From assembly GCA_964558325.1 (NCBI GenBank), contig CAZLCX010000008.1:1-64000 (forward strand): a stretch of 64,000 nucleotides of DNA. The letters run 5' to 3'. A program made the translations under genes and the position numbers. Shown here one piece after another: positions 44,176 to 52,062 of the stretch. Source of the stretch: Halonatronomonas sp964558325 (GTDB lineage: Bacteria > Bacillota > Halanaerobiia > Halanaerobiales > Halarsenatibacteraceae). Below the pieces are notes generated by a model. That model had not been told where the DNA came from. It saw nothing but the letters and a program-made list of their open reading frames with translations, and ran no database searches. How positions within the stretch are numbered: the first letter of the stretch is position 1; the number at the start of each line of letters is the position of its first letter.

Positions 44176-44198
44176 AGCTGCCCTGATTTAGGGCAGCT
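44176..44198 (-). terminator. Intrinsic terminator of the redox operon
   Basis: A perfect 9-bp stem (AGCTGCCCT/AGGGCAGCT) with a 5-base loop lies 36 bases after the stop of the FMN-binding gene, and is followed on the minus strand by TTCATTTTCC, a moderate T-rich tail. It marks the end of the operon that begins at 51872. Confidence 0.75.
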
Positions 44199-44233
44199 CA
44201 TTTAATCAAATATTCATCAGCTAATATTCTTTT

Positions 44234-45271
44234 TTATTCCAGGGCAGAATTAACAGCTTCAATAATCCCCTCGCTGGTCATAGTTGCACCAGATGCAGCA
44301 TCAACATCAGTTGATTGAGCATCTATTATTGCTTGAGGTACTTCTTCAAAAGCAGGATCTGAAAAATCATCAGTCTCATTATGCTCAATTATATCGATTG
44401 CTTTTATTTCATCCTCAGGACCTAACTCTACTTCAAGAACAATATCTCCGCCATAACCTTCACCGACTCCTTCAACAACTTTAGTTTCTTCTTTAGCTTT
44501 TTCATCTTCAGAATCTTCTTGCTCAGTTTCTTCATCTGAAGTATCCTCTGAATCTAAGTCAGCATCCTCCAGGGCATTGTCTACTGCTTCCATAATTGCT
44601 TCACTGGTCACTGTTGCACCTGATTCAACATCTACATCTGTACTCTGGCTGTCAACTATAGCAGCTGGTATATTTTCTATAGCCGGATCTGAGATATCAT
44701 CAGATTCACTATGGTCTACAATTTTCACATCAACAATCTTATCATTAGCATCCAGGTCTACCTCTACAACCAGTTCTCCACCATAGCCGTCAGAAACACC
44801 CTCTATTGTCTTTATATCTTCTTCGGCAGCGTCTTCATCAGTTGATGCCTCAGAATCAAATTCTGCCTCTTCTAATGCTTTAGAGACAGCCTTCATAATT
44901 GCTTCACTGGTCACTGTTGCACCTGATTCAACATCTACATCTGTACTCTGGCTGTCAACTATAGCAGCTGGTATATTTTCTATAGCCGGATCTGAGATAT
45001 CATCAGATTCACTATGGTCTGTAATTTTTACATCAATTATTTTGTTATCAGCAATCTCAACATCAACTGTCAGATCTCCACCATAACCTTCAGCCGAAGC
45101 GGTATAGACTTCGCCATTTTCATCAACCTCTTCAGTTTCAGCAGCTTCATCATTCTGGTCTCCTGGAGCAACTTCTCCGTATTCAACTCCTTGAATAACA
45201 AATATAAAAACAAAGGCAAAGATAAGAACTGCTGTAAAGAAAATAGATGATTTCATATTTTTTTCAAACAT
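44234..45271 (-). CDS. Exported protein with three FMN-binding (RnfG/NqrC-type) modules
   Basis: The product has 345 residues. An N-terminal membrane helix (about 8-27) is followed by three repeats, each of about 85-95 residues: GYGGDLTVDVEIADNKIIDV, ending VESGATVTSEAIMKAV; a near copy; and GYGGDIVLEVELGPEDEIKA ending AASGATMTSEGIIEAV. The SGATxTS motif is the site where ApbE attaches FMN to Thr in FMN_bind domains. Linkers are extremely acidic (Asp/Glu). It lies last in the redox operon and should shuttle electrons on the outer face of the membrane. ApbE itself is not in the window. The ATG at 45271 has GGAGGGG 8 bases upstream. Confidence 0.88.
   Translation of the reverse strand: MFEKNMKSSIFFTAVLIFAFVFIFVIQGVEYGEVAPGDQNDEAAETEEVDENGEVYTASAEGYGGDLTVDVEIADNKIIDVKITDHSESDDISDPAIENIPAAIVDSQSTDVDVESGATVTSEAIMKAVSKALEEAEFDSEASTDEDAAEEDIKTIEGVSDGYGGELVVEVDLDANDKIVDVKIVDHSESDDISDPAIENIPAAIVDSQSTDVDVESGATVTSEAIMEAVDNALEDADLDSEDTSDEETEQEDSEDEKAKEETKVVEGVGEGYGGDIVLEVELGPEDEIKAIDIIEHNETDDFSDPAFEEVPQAIIDAQSTDVDAASGATMTSEGIIEAVNSALE
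44591..44717. repeat. 127-bp direct repeat, copy A
   Basis: This segment within the FMN-binding gene is, as far as I can read, identical over 127 bases to 44894-45020. The two are offset by 303 bases (101 codons), so the reading frame is kept. It covers the end of one FMN module including its SGATVTS site. Confidence 0.85.
44894..45020. repeat. 127-bp direct repeat, copy B
   Basis: Second copy of the in-frame repeat described at 44591-44717. The bases on both sides differ, so the identity ends sharply; this points to recent duplication or gene conversion between modules 1 and 2, while module 3 has diverged. Confidence 0.85.
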
Positions 45272-45288
45272 ATTAAAAACCCCTCCGA

Positions 45289-46026
45289 TTATTTATTAGA
45301 TATTAACTCATCATCATTATAGAAAAAGTCTGGTAATTTTATCCTTGCTGGACAGACATATGAACAGAGTCCACAATTAATACAATCATCTGGAGACAGT
45401 TCCTGATATAATTCAGGTTGATCATAAGCCACTGCTTCCATTATCAAAACTGGATAAAGATCATTGGGACAGGCCTCAACACAATAACCACATCTAATGC
45501 AATCTTTTGGTTCTCCAGAATAAGAGGCTGTTTTTCTGGTTTCTGATTCCTCAGTCTCTTCTGAATCATAGGTTAGATACTTTAATAAAGGCAGTTTTTC
45601 ATGTTTAGTCTTTGCACTCCCATATGTTTTACGAAACTTTTCAGGACTTAACCCAATTAACCCATATCTATAGCCAAGCTCCTGTAATTCGCAATCACCG
45701 GCAGTATCACACATTACACAGTCACATTCATGTCTGCTCAACATTAAATCCAGTAGATTTGTTCTATGTCTTTCTATCTCAGGATCAAATGCAGTTATAT
45801 TCATGCCCTTCTCTACTTCCAGAGTACAGGCAGGTACTAAATCATCTCTATCATTAACCTTAACAACACATAATCTACAACTGGCAGTAAAAGTTAGTCT
45901 GGGATGGTAACAAAGCCCGGGTATATCAATATCATTTTCCCAGGCTACCTTCAGGAGATTTTCTCCTTCAGCTGCATATATATTCTTACCATCTATTATT
46001 AAATTAACCATATTTTTTTTAGCCAT
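45289..46026 (-). CDS. Iron-sulfur protein: NuoG/HndD-type N-terminus joined to an RnfC-type C-terminus
   Basis: The product has 245 residues. Residues 1-75 are a plant-type [2Fe-2S] domain (GLCYHPRLTFTASCRLCVVK with a further Cys in VPACTLEVE). A His/Cys-ligated cluster follows (H-x3-C-x2-C-x5-C in HECDCVMCDTAGDCELQ, about 98-114), as at the N-terminus of NuoG, HndD and some formate dehydrogenases. The end differs: DCIRCGYCVEACPNDLYPVL and CINCGLCSYVCPARIKL (about 175-240) are spaced and flanked as in RnfC. No H-cluster or molybdopterin domain is attached. It is the probable electron link from NuoF to the RnfD-fusion partner. It lies 24 bases after the NuoF-like gene. Confidence 0.85.
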   Translation of the reverse strand: MAKKNMVNLIIDGKNIYAAEGENLLKVAWENDIDIPGLCYHPRLTFTASCRLCVVKVNDRDDLVPACTLEVEKGMNITAFDPEIERHRTNLLDLMLSRHECDCVMCDTAGDCELQELGYRYGLIGLSPEKFRKTYGSAKTKHEKLPLLKYLTYDSEETEESETRKTASYSGEPKDCIRCGYCVEACPNDLYPVLIMEAVAYDQPELYQELSPDDCINCGLCSYVCPARIKLPDFFYNDDELISNK

Positions 46027-46049
46027 TTATAATCCTCCTTTCTAAAATC

Positions 46050-47585
46050 CTATTTATCTTCCTGACCAGGAATAACCTCAATTGCATCAAAAGGACATTC
46101 TTCAACACATGTCCCACAGGAAATACAAATATCATTATTTATAATATAAGGTTCTCCTCCTGGTTCTCCAGAAATTGCATCAACAGGACAGGCTTTACGA
46201 CAAATATCACATGATTTGCAGGCATCTGATTGAACTTCATAATAAATCAAGTCAGGACAGACACCAGCAGGACAGGCTTTATCATGAATATGAGCTCTAT
46301 ATTCATCTTTATAATATTCCAGAGTTGAAAGAACTGGATTTGGAGAAGTATTGCCTAGCCCACATAAAGCTGTACTTTTAATTGTCTCAGCAATATTCCT
46401 TAAATTTACAATATCCTCTTCACTACCTTCTCCTTTAGATATTTTTTCAAGTATTTTATACATCTCAGGTACACCGTCACGGCAGGGAAGACATTTACCA
46501 CATGATTCATCCTGCATAAAATCTAAAAAGAATTTAGCAACATCAACCATGCAAGTATTTTCATCCATTACAACCATTCCACCAGATCCCATTATTGATC
46601 CAGCTTCACTCAATTTATCAAAATCTACTTCTAAATCAAACATATGGGCAGGGATACAACCACCTGAAGGTCCCCCAGTCTGAACGCCTTTAACTTCTTT
46701 ACCATCAGGGATCCCTCCACCGATTTCAAAGATTACTTCTTCTAAAGTTGTTCCCATTGGTACCTCAACCAGACCAGTATTATTTATTTTGCCGGCTAGA
46801 GCAAATACTTTAGTCCCAGGACTATTTTCATTGCCGATACTGGCAAATTCTTCTGGACCATTTAATATAATATAAGCTACATTGGCATAAGTTTCAACAT
46901 TATTAATATTTGTAGGTTTATTCCATAATCCTTTAGTAGCCGGATAAGGAGGTCTGGGAACTGGCATTCCTCTTTTACCTTCAATTGAGGCAATTAAGGC
47001 AGTTTCTTCTCCACAAACAAAGGCTCCTGCCCCAACATTTATATTTAATTCAAAACTAAAATCAGAGCCAAAAATATTTTCCCCTAATAACCCCAGCTCT
47101 TTGGCATCATTAATGGCTTTTTCCAATCTTTCAATCGCTAAAGGATATTCAGCACGAACATAAACATAGCCTTCATTGGCTCCAATTGCATAACCAGCAA
47201 TAACCATCCCCTCTATAATCGCATGGGGGTCTCCTTCAAGTATACTTCTATCCATAAAGGCTCCAGGATCCCCTTCATCTGCATTACAAATAATATATTT
47301 AACATCTCCTGGGGCTCCTGCTGCAAATGACCATTTTAAACCGGTGGAAAAACCTCCACCTCCTCTTCCTCTTAAACCAGATTCTTTTATCATTTCAATA
47401 ATCTGTTCACTATCTAATTCTGTTATAGCTTTACCTAAGGCTTCATAACCTCCATTTGCTATATAGTCTTCAATACTTTCTGGATTAATTTTCCCACAAT
47501 TTTTTAAAGCAATTCTTTTTTGCTTTTTATAAAAATCTAAATCTTCATAACGAGGCACTTTTTCAATATCACCACTATAAGACAT
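46050..47585 (-). CDS. NuoF/HndC-like NADH-oxidising flavoprotein subunit
   Basis: The product has 511 residues. Starting directly at the NuoF core, it has the NADH/FMN site SGLRGRGGGGFSTGLKWSFA (about 70-89), NADEGDPGAFMDRSILEGDP, and GAGAFVCGEETALIASIEG, an SLBB region, and a [4Fe-4S] site SCGKCLPCRDGVPEM with a later Cys (ALCGLG). A two-cluster ferredoxin domain closes it (CKSCDICRKACPVDAI and CISCGTCVEECPFDAI, about 458-505). The N-terminal thioredoxin-like [2Fe-2S] domain of long HndC/HydB proteins is missing and is supplied by the next gene upstream. Role: electron exchange with NAD(P)H. Confidence 0.92.
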   Translation of the reverse strand: MSYSGDIEKVPRYEDLDFYKKQKRIALKNCGKINPESIEDYIANGGYEALGKAITELDSEQIIEMIKESGLRGRGGGGFSTGLKWSFAAGAPGDVKYIICNADEGDPGAFMDRSILEGDPHAIIEGMVIAGYAIGANEGYVYVRAEYPLAIERLEKAINDAKELGLLGENIFGSDFSFELNINVGAGAFVCGEETALIASIEGKRGMPVPRPPYPATKGLWNKPTNINNVETYANVAYIILNGPEEFASIGNENSPGTKVFALAGKINNTGLVEVPMGTTLEEVIFEIGGGIPDGKEVKGVQTGGPSGGCIPAHMFDLEVDFDKLSEAGSIMGSGGMVVMDENTCMVDVAKFFLDFMQDESCGKCLPCRDGVPEMYKILEKISKGEGSEEDIVNLRNIAETIKSTALCGLGNTSPNPVLSTLEYYKDEYRAHIHDKACPAGVCPDLIYYEVQSDACKSCDICRKACPVDAISGEPGGEPYIINNDICISCGTCVEECPFDAIEVIPGQEDK

Positions 47586-47598
47586 TTAATTCCCCTCC

Positions 47599-47964
47599 TT
47601 ATTTATTAGAATGTCGGGCTATTACATAATCATCATTAATCTTTTTATCCTTGATATGCTTTACAATAATTTCACCTACAATTTCAGGATTTAAATTTCC
47701 ATAAGTCACCCTATCCTCTCCTGGGTTAACAATATCAATTAACGGTTCTTTTTCACACATGCCGATACAGCCAGTCTTAATCAGGTCAGCATCAATATTA
47801 CTTTCATCTATTTCATCTTCTATAGCTTTATATATTTTTCTGGCTCCTGCAGCAATGCCACAGGTTGACATACCAACAATAATCTGGGGCCTTTTTTGAG
47901 GTGCTCCTGTCAAATTATTTTTATACTTTTTCTTTAATCTATTTAATTCATCTAATGATTTCAC
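47599..47964 (-). CDS. HndB-like [2Fe-2S] thioredoxin-fold ferredoxin
   Basis: The product has about 121 residues. MSTCGIAAGARKIYKAIEDE and LIKTGCIGMCEKEPLIDI show the C-x(n)-C...C-x3-C pattern of the thioredoxin-like ferredoxin (HndB, also the N-terminus of longer NuoF-type proteins). The GTG at 47964 is placed 7 bases after GAGGTG; the GTG at 47973 lies in that ribosome site. It sits between the nuoE- and nuoF-like genes with short gaps, as in NADP-reducing hydrogenases. Confidence 0.88.
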   Translation of the reverse strand: MKSLDELNRLKKKYKNNLTGAPQKRPQIIVGMSTCGIAAGARKIYKAIEDEIDESNIDADLIKTGCIGMCEKEPLIDIVNPGEDRVTYGNLNPEIVGEIIVKHIKDKKINDDYVIARHSNK

Positions 47965-47975
47965 TAATCTCACCT

Positions 47976-48464
47976 CTATTCCTTTAATTCATTCATAATT
48001 GACTTAATCTCTTTTTTAGTAACATTCCCGTGATATTCACCATCAATGATAATTACAGGGGCAACAGCACAGGCCCCTATACACCTGGCGGTTTCTAATG
48101 AAAACATCTGGTCAGGAGTAACTTCACCTGCTTTTATTCCCAGCATTCTCTCTAACTCTGAAACTAGAAGTCCAGCTCCTCTAACATGACAGGCTGTCCC
48201 TGTACAGACTACAATATGGTATTTCCCTAAAGGTTTTAATCTAAATTCATTATAAAAAGAAGCAATACCATACAATGAAACTAGCGGAACTGATAGCTCC
48301 TGAGAAGTTCTAATTAAAGTTTTCTCAGGAAGCCATCCATACACTTTTTGAATATCCTGTAATACCGGAAGTAAAACAGACTGGGTTTTATCTTTATCTC
48401 TAGATTTTTTGTTTTTAAATTTATCAATTATATTATTAATAATCATAGTTTCTTCTTTTTTCAA
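47976..48464 (-). CDS. NuoE/HndA-like [2Fe-2S] subunit
   Basis: The product has about 162 residues. LLPVLQDIQKVYGWLPEKTL and GIASFYNEFRLKPLGKYHIV VCTGTACHVRGA, then SLETARCIGACAVAPVIIID G give the four-Cys pattern (C-x4-C ... C-x3-C) of NuoE. The start is a TTG at 48464, 8 bases after AGGAGG. It forms the NADH-dehydrogenase module with the NuoF-like subunit, and lies directly (3-12 bases) after the RnfD-fusion gene. Confidence 0.92.
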   Translation of the reverse strand: MKKEETMIINNIIDKFKNKKSRDKDKTQSVLLPVLQDIQKVYGWLPEKTLIRTSQELSVPLVSLYGIASFYNEFRLKPLGKYHIVVCTGTACHVRGAGLLVSELERMLGIKAGEVTPDQMFSLETARCIGACAVAPVIIIDGEYHGNVTKKEIKSIMNELKE

Positions 48465-48476
48465 TTGAGTCACCTC

Positions 48477-51400
48477 CTAAATTTCTTGAAACATCATGGA
48501 TTTAACTTCATCAGGTATCTTTTCAACATTACATTTAGAACGTTTGAGCGCTGGAGTGCCTGTTTTCTTATCGACATTAGTTCCTGTCAGTTTATTAACA
48601 GGAGATTCTGCAAAGTGAATAGGTAAAAACAGATTACCTTTTGAAACTTTATTTGATAATTGAGCTTTGACTATAATTTCTCCAGTTTTAGATTTAACCC
48701 TAACATGTTCATTATCTGAAATACCTATTTTTTCTGCATCAATAGGATTAACCTTCAAATAAGCAGTATCTTTCTGAGCCTTTAATACTTTTGAATGTCT
48801 AGTCATAGAGCCTGTCCTAACGTGACTTAAGCTTCTTCCTGTTAATAATAGATATGGATAATCTTCATCAACCTGTAATTCAGGTTCAATATATTCAATT
48901 GGCTTAAACTTAGCTTTCCCATTTTCTGTTAAGAAGTTGTCTTCATATAAATAGGATGTACCTTTAAATCCATCCTTTATCGGCCACTGAACACCCTCTA
49001 ATCCAAGTTTTCTATAAGTTACAGTTCTATACAATGGTACTAATTCAGAAATTTCCTCAAGAATATTTTCTGGGGCATTATAATCCATTGGATAACCAAG
49101 TTCACTACTTAATGATGCAATAATTTCCCAATCAGTTTTTGCCTTACCAGGAGGATTCATTGCCTGAGATACCTTCTGTATTCTACGCTCTGTATTAGTG
49201 AATGTACCATCCTTCTCAAAAGATGTTGCAGCTGGAAGTACAATATCTGCTTTCTGAGCAGTCTCAGTCATAAATGGATCAACAACAACTAAAAATTCTA
49301 AGTTATCTAAAGCCATTTCAGTTTGAGCTCTATTCGGCTGAGACAAAATCAGGTTATTACCCATTATAAACATTGATTTAACATTACCGCTAATAGATTC
49401 TTCTATCATCTGATTTAGTTTTAAACCTGATTTTTTAGGTATTGGAGCTCCCCATTTATTACTGAATGTAGATAAAACTTCCTGTTGAGATATATTAATA
49501 TAACCAGGTAAATAATCTGGCAAAGCGCCCATATCATTAATACCCTGAACATTATTTTGACCCTGCAAAGGATTTAAGCCTGTTGACTCTTTACCGATAT
49601 TCCCAGTTAAAAGAGTTAAATTGGCTAATGCTAAGACATTATCAGTTCCAGATTCTTGCTGAGTTATTCCTGTAGCAAAAACAATTGAACCCTTTTCAGC
49701 CTTTGCATAGATCTCTGCAGCCTCTTGAATATCTTTAATTTTTAACCCAGTAATTTCAGAAACTTTTTCAAGATCATAGTTTTTGATAGTCTCAAGTAAA
49801 CTCTCGTAATTTTCTGTTCTATCATTGATAAATTCCTTATCCTCTAAGCCATTTTCAATTATTGCATTCATTAATCCGTTAATTACTGCTGTATCTGTTC
49901 CATTTTTAGGTCTTAGCCAGACTGTAGCCCATTTAGTTAATTCAATCTCCTGAGGATCAATAATTATCAAATCAGCACCATGCTTACGAACAGCCTTTTT
50001 AATATATTGGGCAACTACTGGATGTGAAGCTGTGGTATTTGATCCAGTAACTATTATACAATCTGAATGTTCAAGCCCTGTAATTGAATTTGTCATAGCT
50101 CCAGAACCAAAAACTTCTTCCATTGCCTCTGCTGAAGGTACATCACATAATCTTGTCGATGAATCAATATTATTTGTTCCTATAGCACTTCTCATAAATT
50201 TCTGAAATAAGTAGCCTTCTTCATTGGTACTCTTTGGCGAGGCAACACCAGCAATTGAATCTGCACCGTATTTATCTTTAATTGAACTTAACCTGGCTGA
50301 AATTGTGTTAATTGCCTTATTCCAGGTTATTGGCACAAACTCATCACCCTTTTTCATCATTGGATATTTCAATCTATCAGGTGAATCAACATAAGTATTA
50401 CCAAATCTACCCTTAATACATAAAGATCCATTATTTGGATCTGTCAAGATCGATTCAACTCTTGTAAGTTTATTATTTTGAACATAAACTTTAATATTAC
50501 AACCTGTCCCACAATTACTACAAACTGTATTAACAACTCTTTCGGCTTCCCACTTTCTGGCTAAATTATCATGATGTTTCTGTGATAATGCACCAGTTGG
50601 ACATAATTCAAAGCACTGACCATCTCCATCACATTCAGAAAATCCTCTCTCACCTAATCCAGCTGTAGTAAAAATATTAGAACCCCGAGATCCAAGACCT
50701 AATATGCCTTTTTCATGTATTTCATCACATGCTTTAACACATCGCTGACACATTATACATTTAGACTCATCATAAGTTAAGACAGGTGAGGTCTCATCTT
50801 TATCCCTTGGTAAATTAGTCCCTGGACTAAATACATTTTTACCCTCAGGATATGGTTTTTTCAAACCAATTCTATCAATAAATGGCGCATAGGGATTTAA
50901 TAATACTAGAGCAACAAATGATGCTCCATATATCCCAATAAGGGTTAGTCCCATAGTTAAAATTGCTAAAATGCCCCCAAATATATACTGTCCTTTAAAT
51001 GTTGATGGCGTCGTCTGAGGTTCTGTTGCCATATAAAATGCCAGGAATATAACACTTCCTGCAAAAACATGAAAAGCCACCCTGTCAATCACAGAACCTC
51101 CATTTACTAACGCAATAATAGTGGCCAATACTGCCATTCCCCCAAGAAAACTAACAGTAATTCGCCATTTTAATTTAATCCAGTACGCAAGTAAAAGTCC
51201 AGAAGCTATAACAGCTACACTTGAAGCTCCTCCTATCCAGCCATGGCTTTTAAAAAATAATAGACTTTGTGGAACTGTCAAGCCTCTAACACCATATAAG
51301 CCCATTGCTTCAGTTAAAGCCATCGCACCTTCAAAACCCTCTTTTGTTAAAAGATTATAATCAAGATGCTCAGGATAAAAAAGCATCCCAGAAGCCAGAT

Positions 51401-51872
51401 TATCCGGCAAAAACCACATAAATGTTATAAGTAACAAAACAAGCATCTTTGCCCCGGCAGCCGGATTAATAATTTTACGACCAAAATATTTCTCCTGTCC
51501 CCATTTAAACCCAATCATTGTAACAGCAGAAACAATAGCTGTAATCCAGTAAGGTGAAAACTCTCCCATACAGAGACCCACTATCATACCTGCTACTAAA
51601 GGAGAATACGGTGATTGATATGTACTCTCGTCTAACTTAGTATTATCCTGTAGTTCTAATTTCTTAATAATAAAATGACAAACTATTGCGGTTATAACTG
51701 CTGATAAAATATTAAATAAAGCCATCGTTCCCATAGCAAATACTGCCAATATTGCTGGAATACACATGGCTATAAAAGTACGCAGCATAACCTGATCTTC
51801 TGTTAATTCAGAATGACTTAATGGATCCGGTTTTCTCTTAACAGAAGGTGAAACTCCGTTTAATTCTTTCAT
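48477..51872 (-). CDS. Fusion protein: RnfD-like membrane domain, ferredoxin, and FDH-like molybdopterin oxidoreductase
   Basis: The product has 1131 residues. Residues 30-335 are RnfD/NqrB-like with about eight to ten helices (KIINPAAGAKMLVL; AFHVFAGSVIFLAFYMATEP; LLNPYAPFIDRIG); the flavinylation region reads GVRGLTVPQ, with the Thr at 199 kept but not the usual SGAT. Next (about 365-430) is a two-cluster ferredoxin; its second site is CDGDGQCFELCP, where Asp replaces one Cys. Residues 450-1120 are an FDH-H/NarB-like Mo/W-bisPGD domain with its own [4Fe-4S] (CSNCGTGC, then LCIKGR). The metal-ligand Cys is at about 576 (RLCDVPS), but the His after it is Asp, and the Arg of NPxRGQNNVQG is Gln. 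So it is FDH-like in fold, with different chemistry likely. Heads the redox operon. Confidence 0.88.
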   Translation of the reverse strand: MKELNGVSPSVKRKPDPLSHSELTEDQVMLRTFIAMCIPAILAVFAMGTMALFNILSAVITAIVCHFIIKKLELQDNTKLDESTYQSPYSPLVAGMIVGLCMGEFSPYWITAIVSAVTMIGFKWGQEKYFGRKIINPAAGAKMLVLLLITFMWFLPDNLASGMLFYPEHLDYNLLTKEGFEGAMALTEAMGLYGVRGLTVPQSLLFFKSHGWIGGASSVAVIASGLLLAYWIKLKWRITVSFLGGMAVLATIIALVNGGSVIDRVAFHVFAGSVIFLAFYMATEPQTTPSTFKGQYIFGGILAILTMGLTLIGIYGASFVALVLLNPYAPFIDRIGLKKPYPEGKNVFSPGTNLPRDKDETSPVLTYDESKCIMCQRCVKACDEIHEKGILGLGSRGSNIFTTAGLGERGFSECDGDGQCFELCPTGALSQKHHDNLARKWEAERVVNTVCSNCGTGCNIKVYVQNNKLTRVESILTDPNNGSLCIKGRFGNTYVDSPDRLKYPMMKKGDEFVPITWNKAINTISARLSSIKDKYGADSIAGVASPKSTNEEGYLFQKFMRSAIGTNNIDSSTRLCDVPSAEAMEEVFGSGAMTNSITGLEHSDCIIVTGSNTTASHPVVAQYIKKAVRKHGADLIIIDPQEIELTKWATVWLRPKNGTDTAVINGLMNAIIENGLEDKEFINDRTENYESLLETIKNYDLEKVSEITGLKIKDIQEAAEIYAKAEKGSIVFATGITQQESGTDNVLALANLTLLTGNIGKESTGLNPLQGQNNVQGINDMGALPDYLPGYINISQQEVLSTFSNKWGAPIPKKSGLKLNQMIEESISGNVKSMFIMGNNLILSQPNRAQTEMALDNLEFLVVVDPFMTETAQKADIVLPAATSFEKDGTFTNTERRIQKVSQAMNPPGKAKTDWEIIASLSSELGYPMDYNAPENILEEISELVPLYRTVTYRKLGLEGVQWPIKDGFKGTSYLYEDNFLTENGKAKFKPIEYIEPELQVDEDYPYLLLTGRSLSHVRTGSMTRHSKVLKAQKDTAYLKVNPIDAEKIGISDNEHVRVKSKTGEIIVKAQLSNKVSKGNLFLPIHFAESPVNKLTGTNVDKKTGTPALKRSKCNVEKIPDEVKSMMFQEI

Positions 51873-52024
51873 CAATAATCCCTCCCAAATAGTAATAGAT
51901 AACTTCTGTTGTGAAAATATAAACTTAACTTCACATATATATATTTCTATAAGAAAACCTAAAATCCTTCTTTATTTGAGAAAAAATTAATTTAATTTAT
52001 TATTAATTTTTCTTTTAGATATGA

Positions 52025-52037
52025 TATAATAATTATA
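52025..52037. promoter_or_regulatory. Overlapping -10 elements and palindrome between TetR gene and redox operon
   Basis: TATAATAATTATA is a 6-1-6 inverted repeat. Read on the plus strand TATAAT (52025-52030) is a good -10 for the TetR gene, whose ATG is 33 bases downstream; read on the minus strand the mirror TATAAT (52032-52037) faces the redox operon. A TetR dimer bound here could repress both directions. AT-richness makes chance occurrence possible. Confidence 0.45.
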
Positions 52038-52062
52038 CGATTTAGAAGGAGGAAGAAATATA

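Noticed and set aside
46351..46683. 110-codon open frame on the plus strand
   Set aside because: Antisense shadow of the NuoF-like gene; low-complexity product.
44234..51872. A complete Rnf or Nqr ion-pumping complex
   Set aside because: RnfA, RnfB and RnfE (NqrD, NqrE) are absent; only C-, D- and G-like parts are present.
48477..51875. Calling the large fusion gene a formate dehydrogenase (fdhA/fdhF)
   Set aside because: The fold fits but two catalytic residues differ (His to Asp, Arg to Gln) and the N-terminus is RnfD-like, so a formate activity is not supported by sequence.
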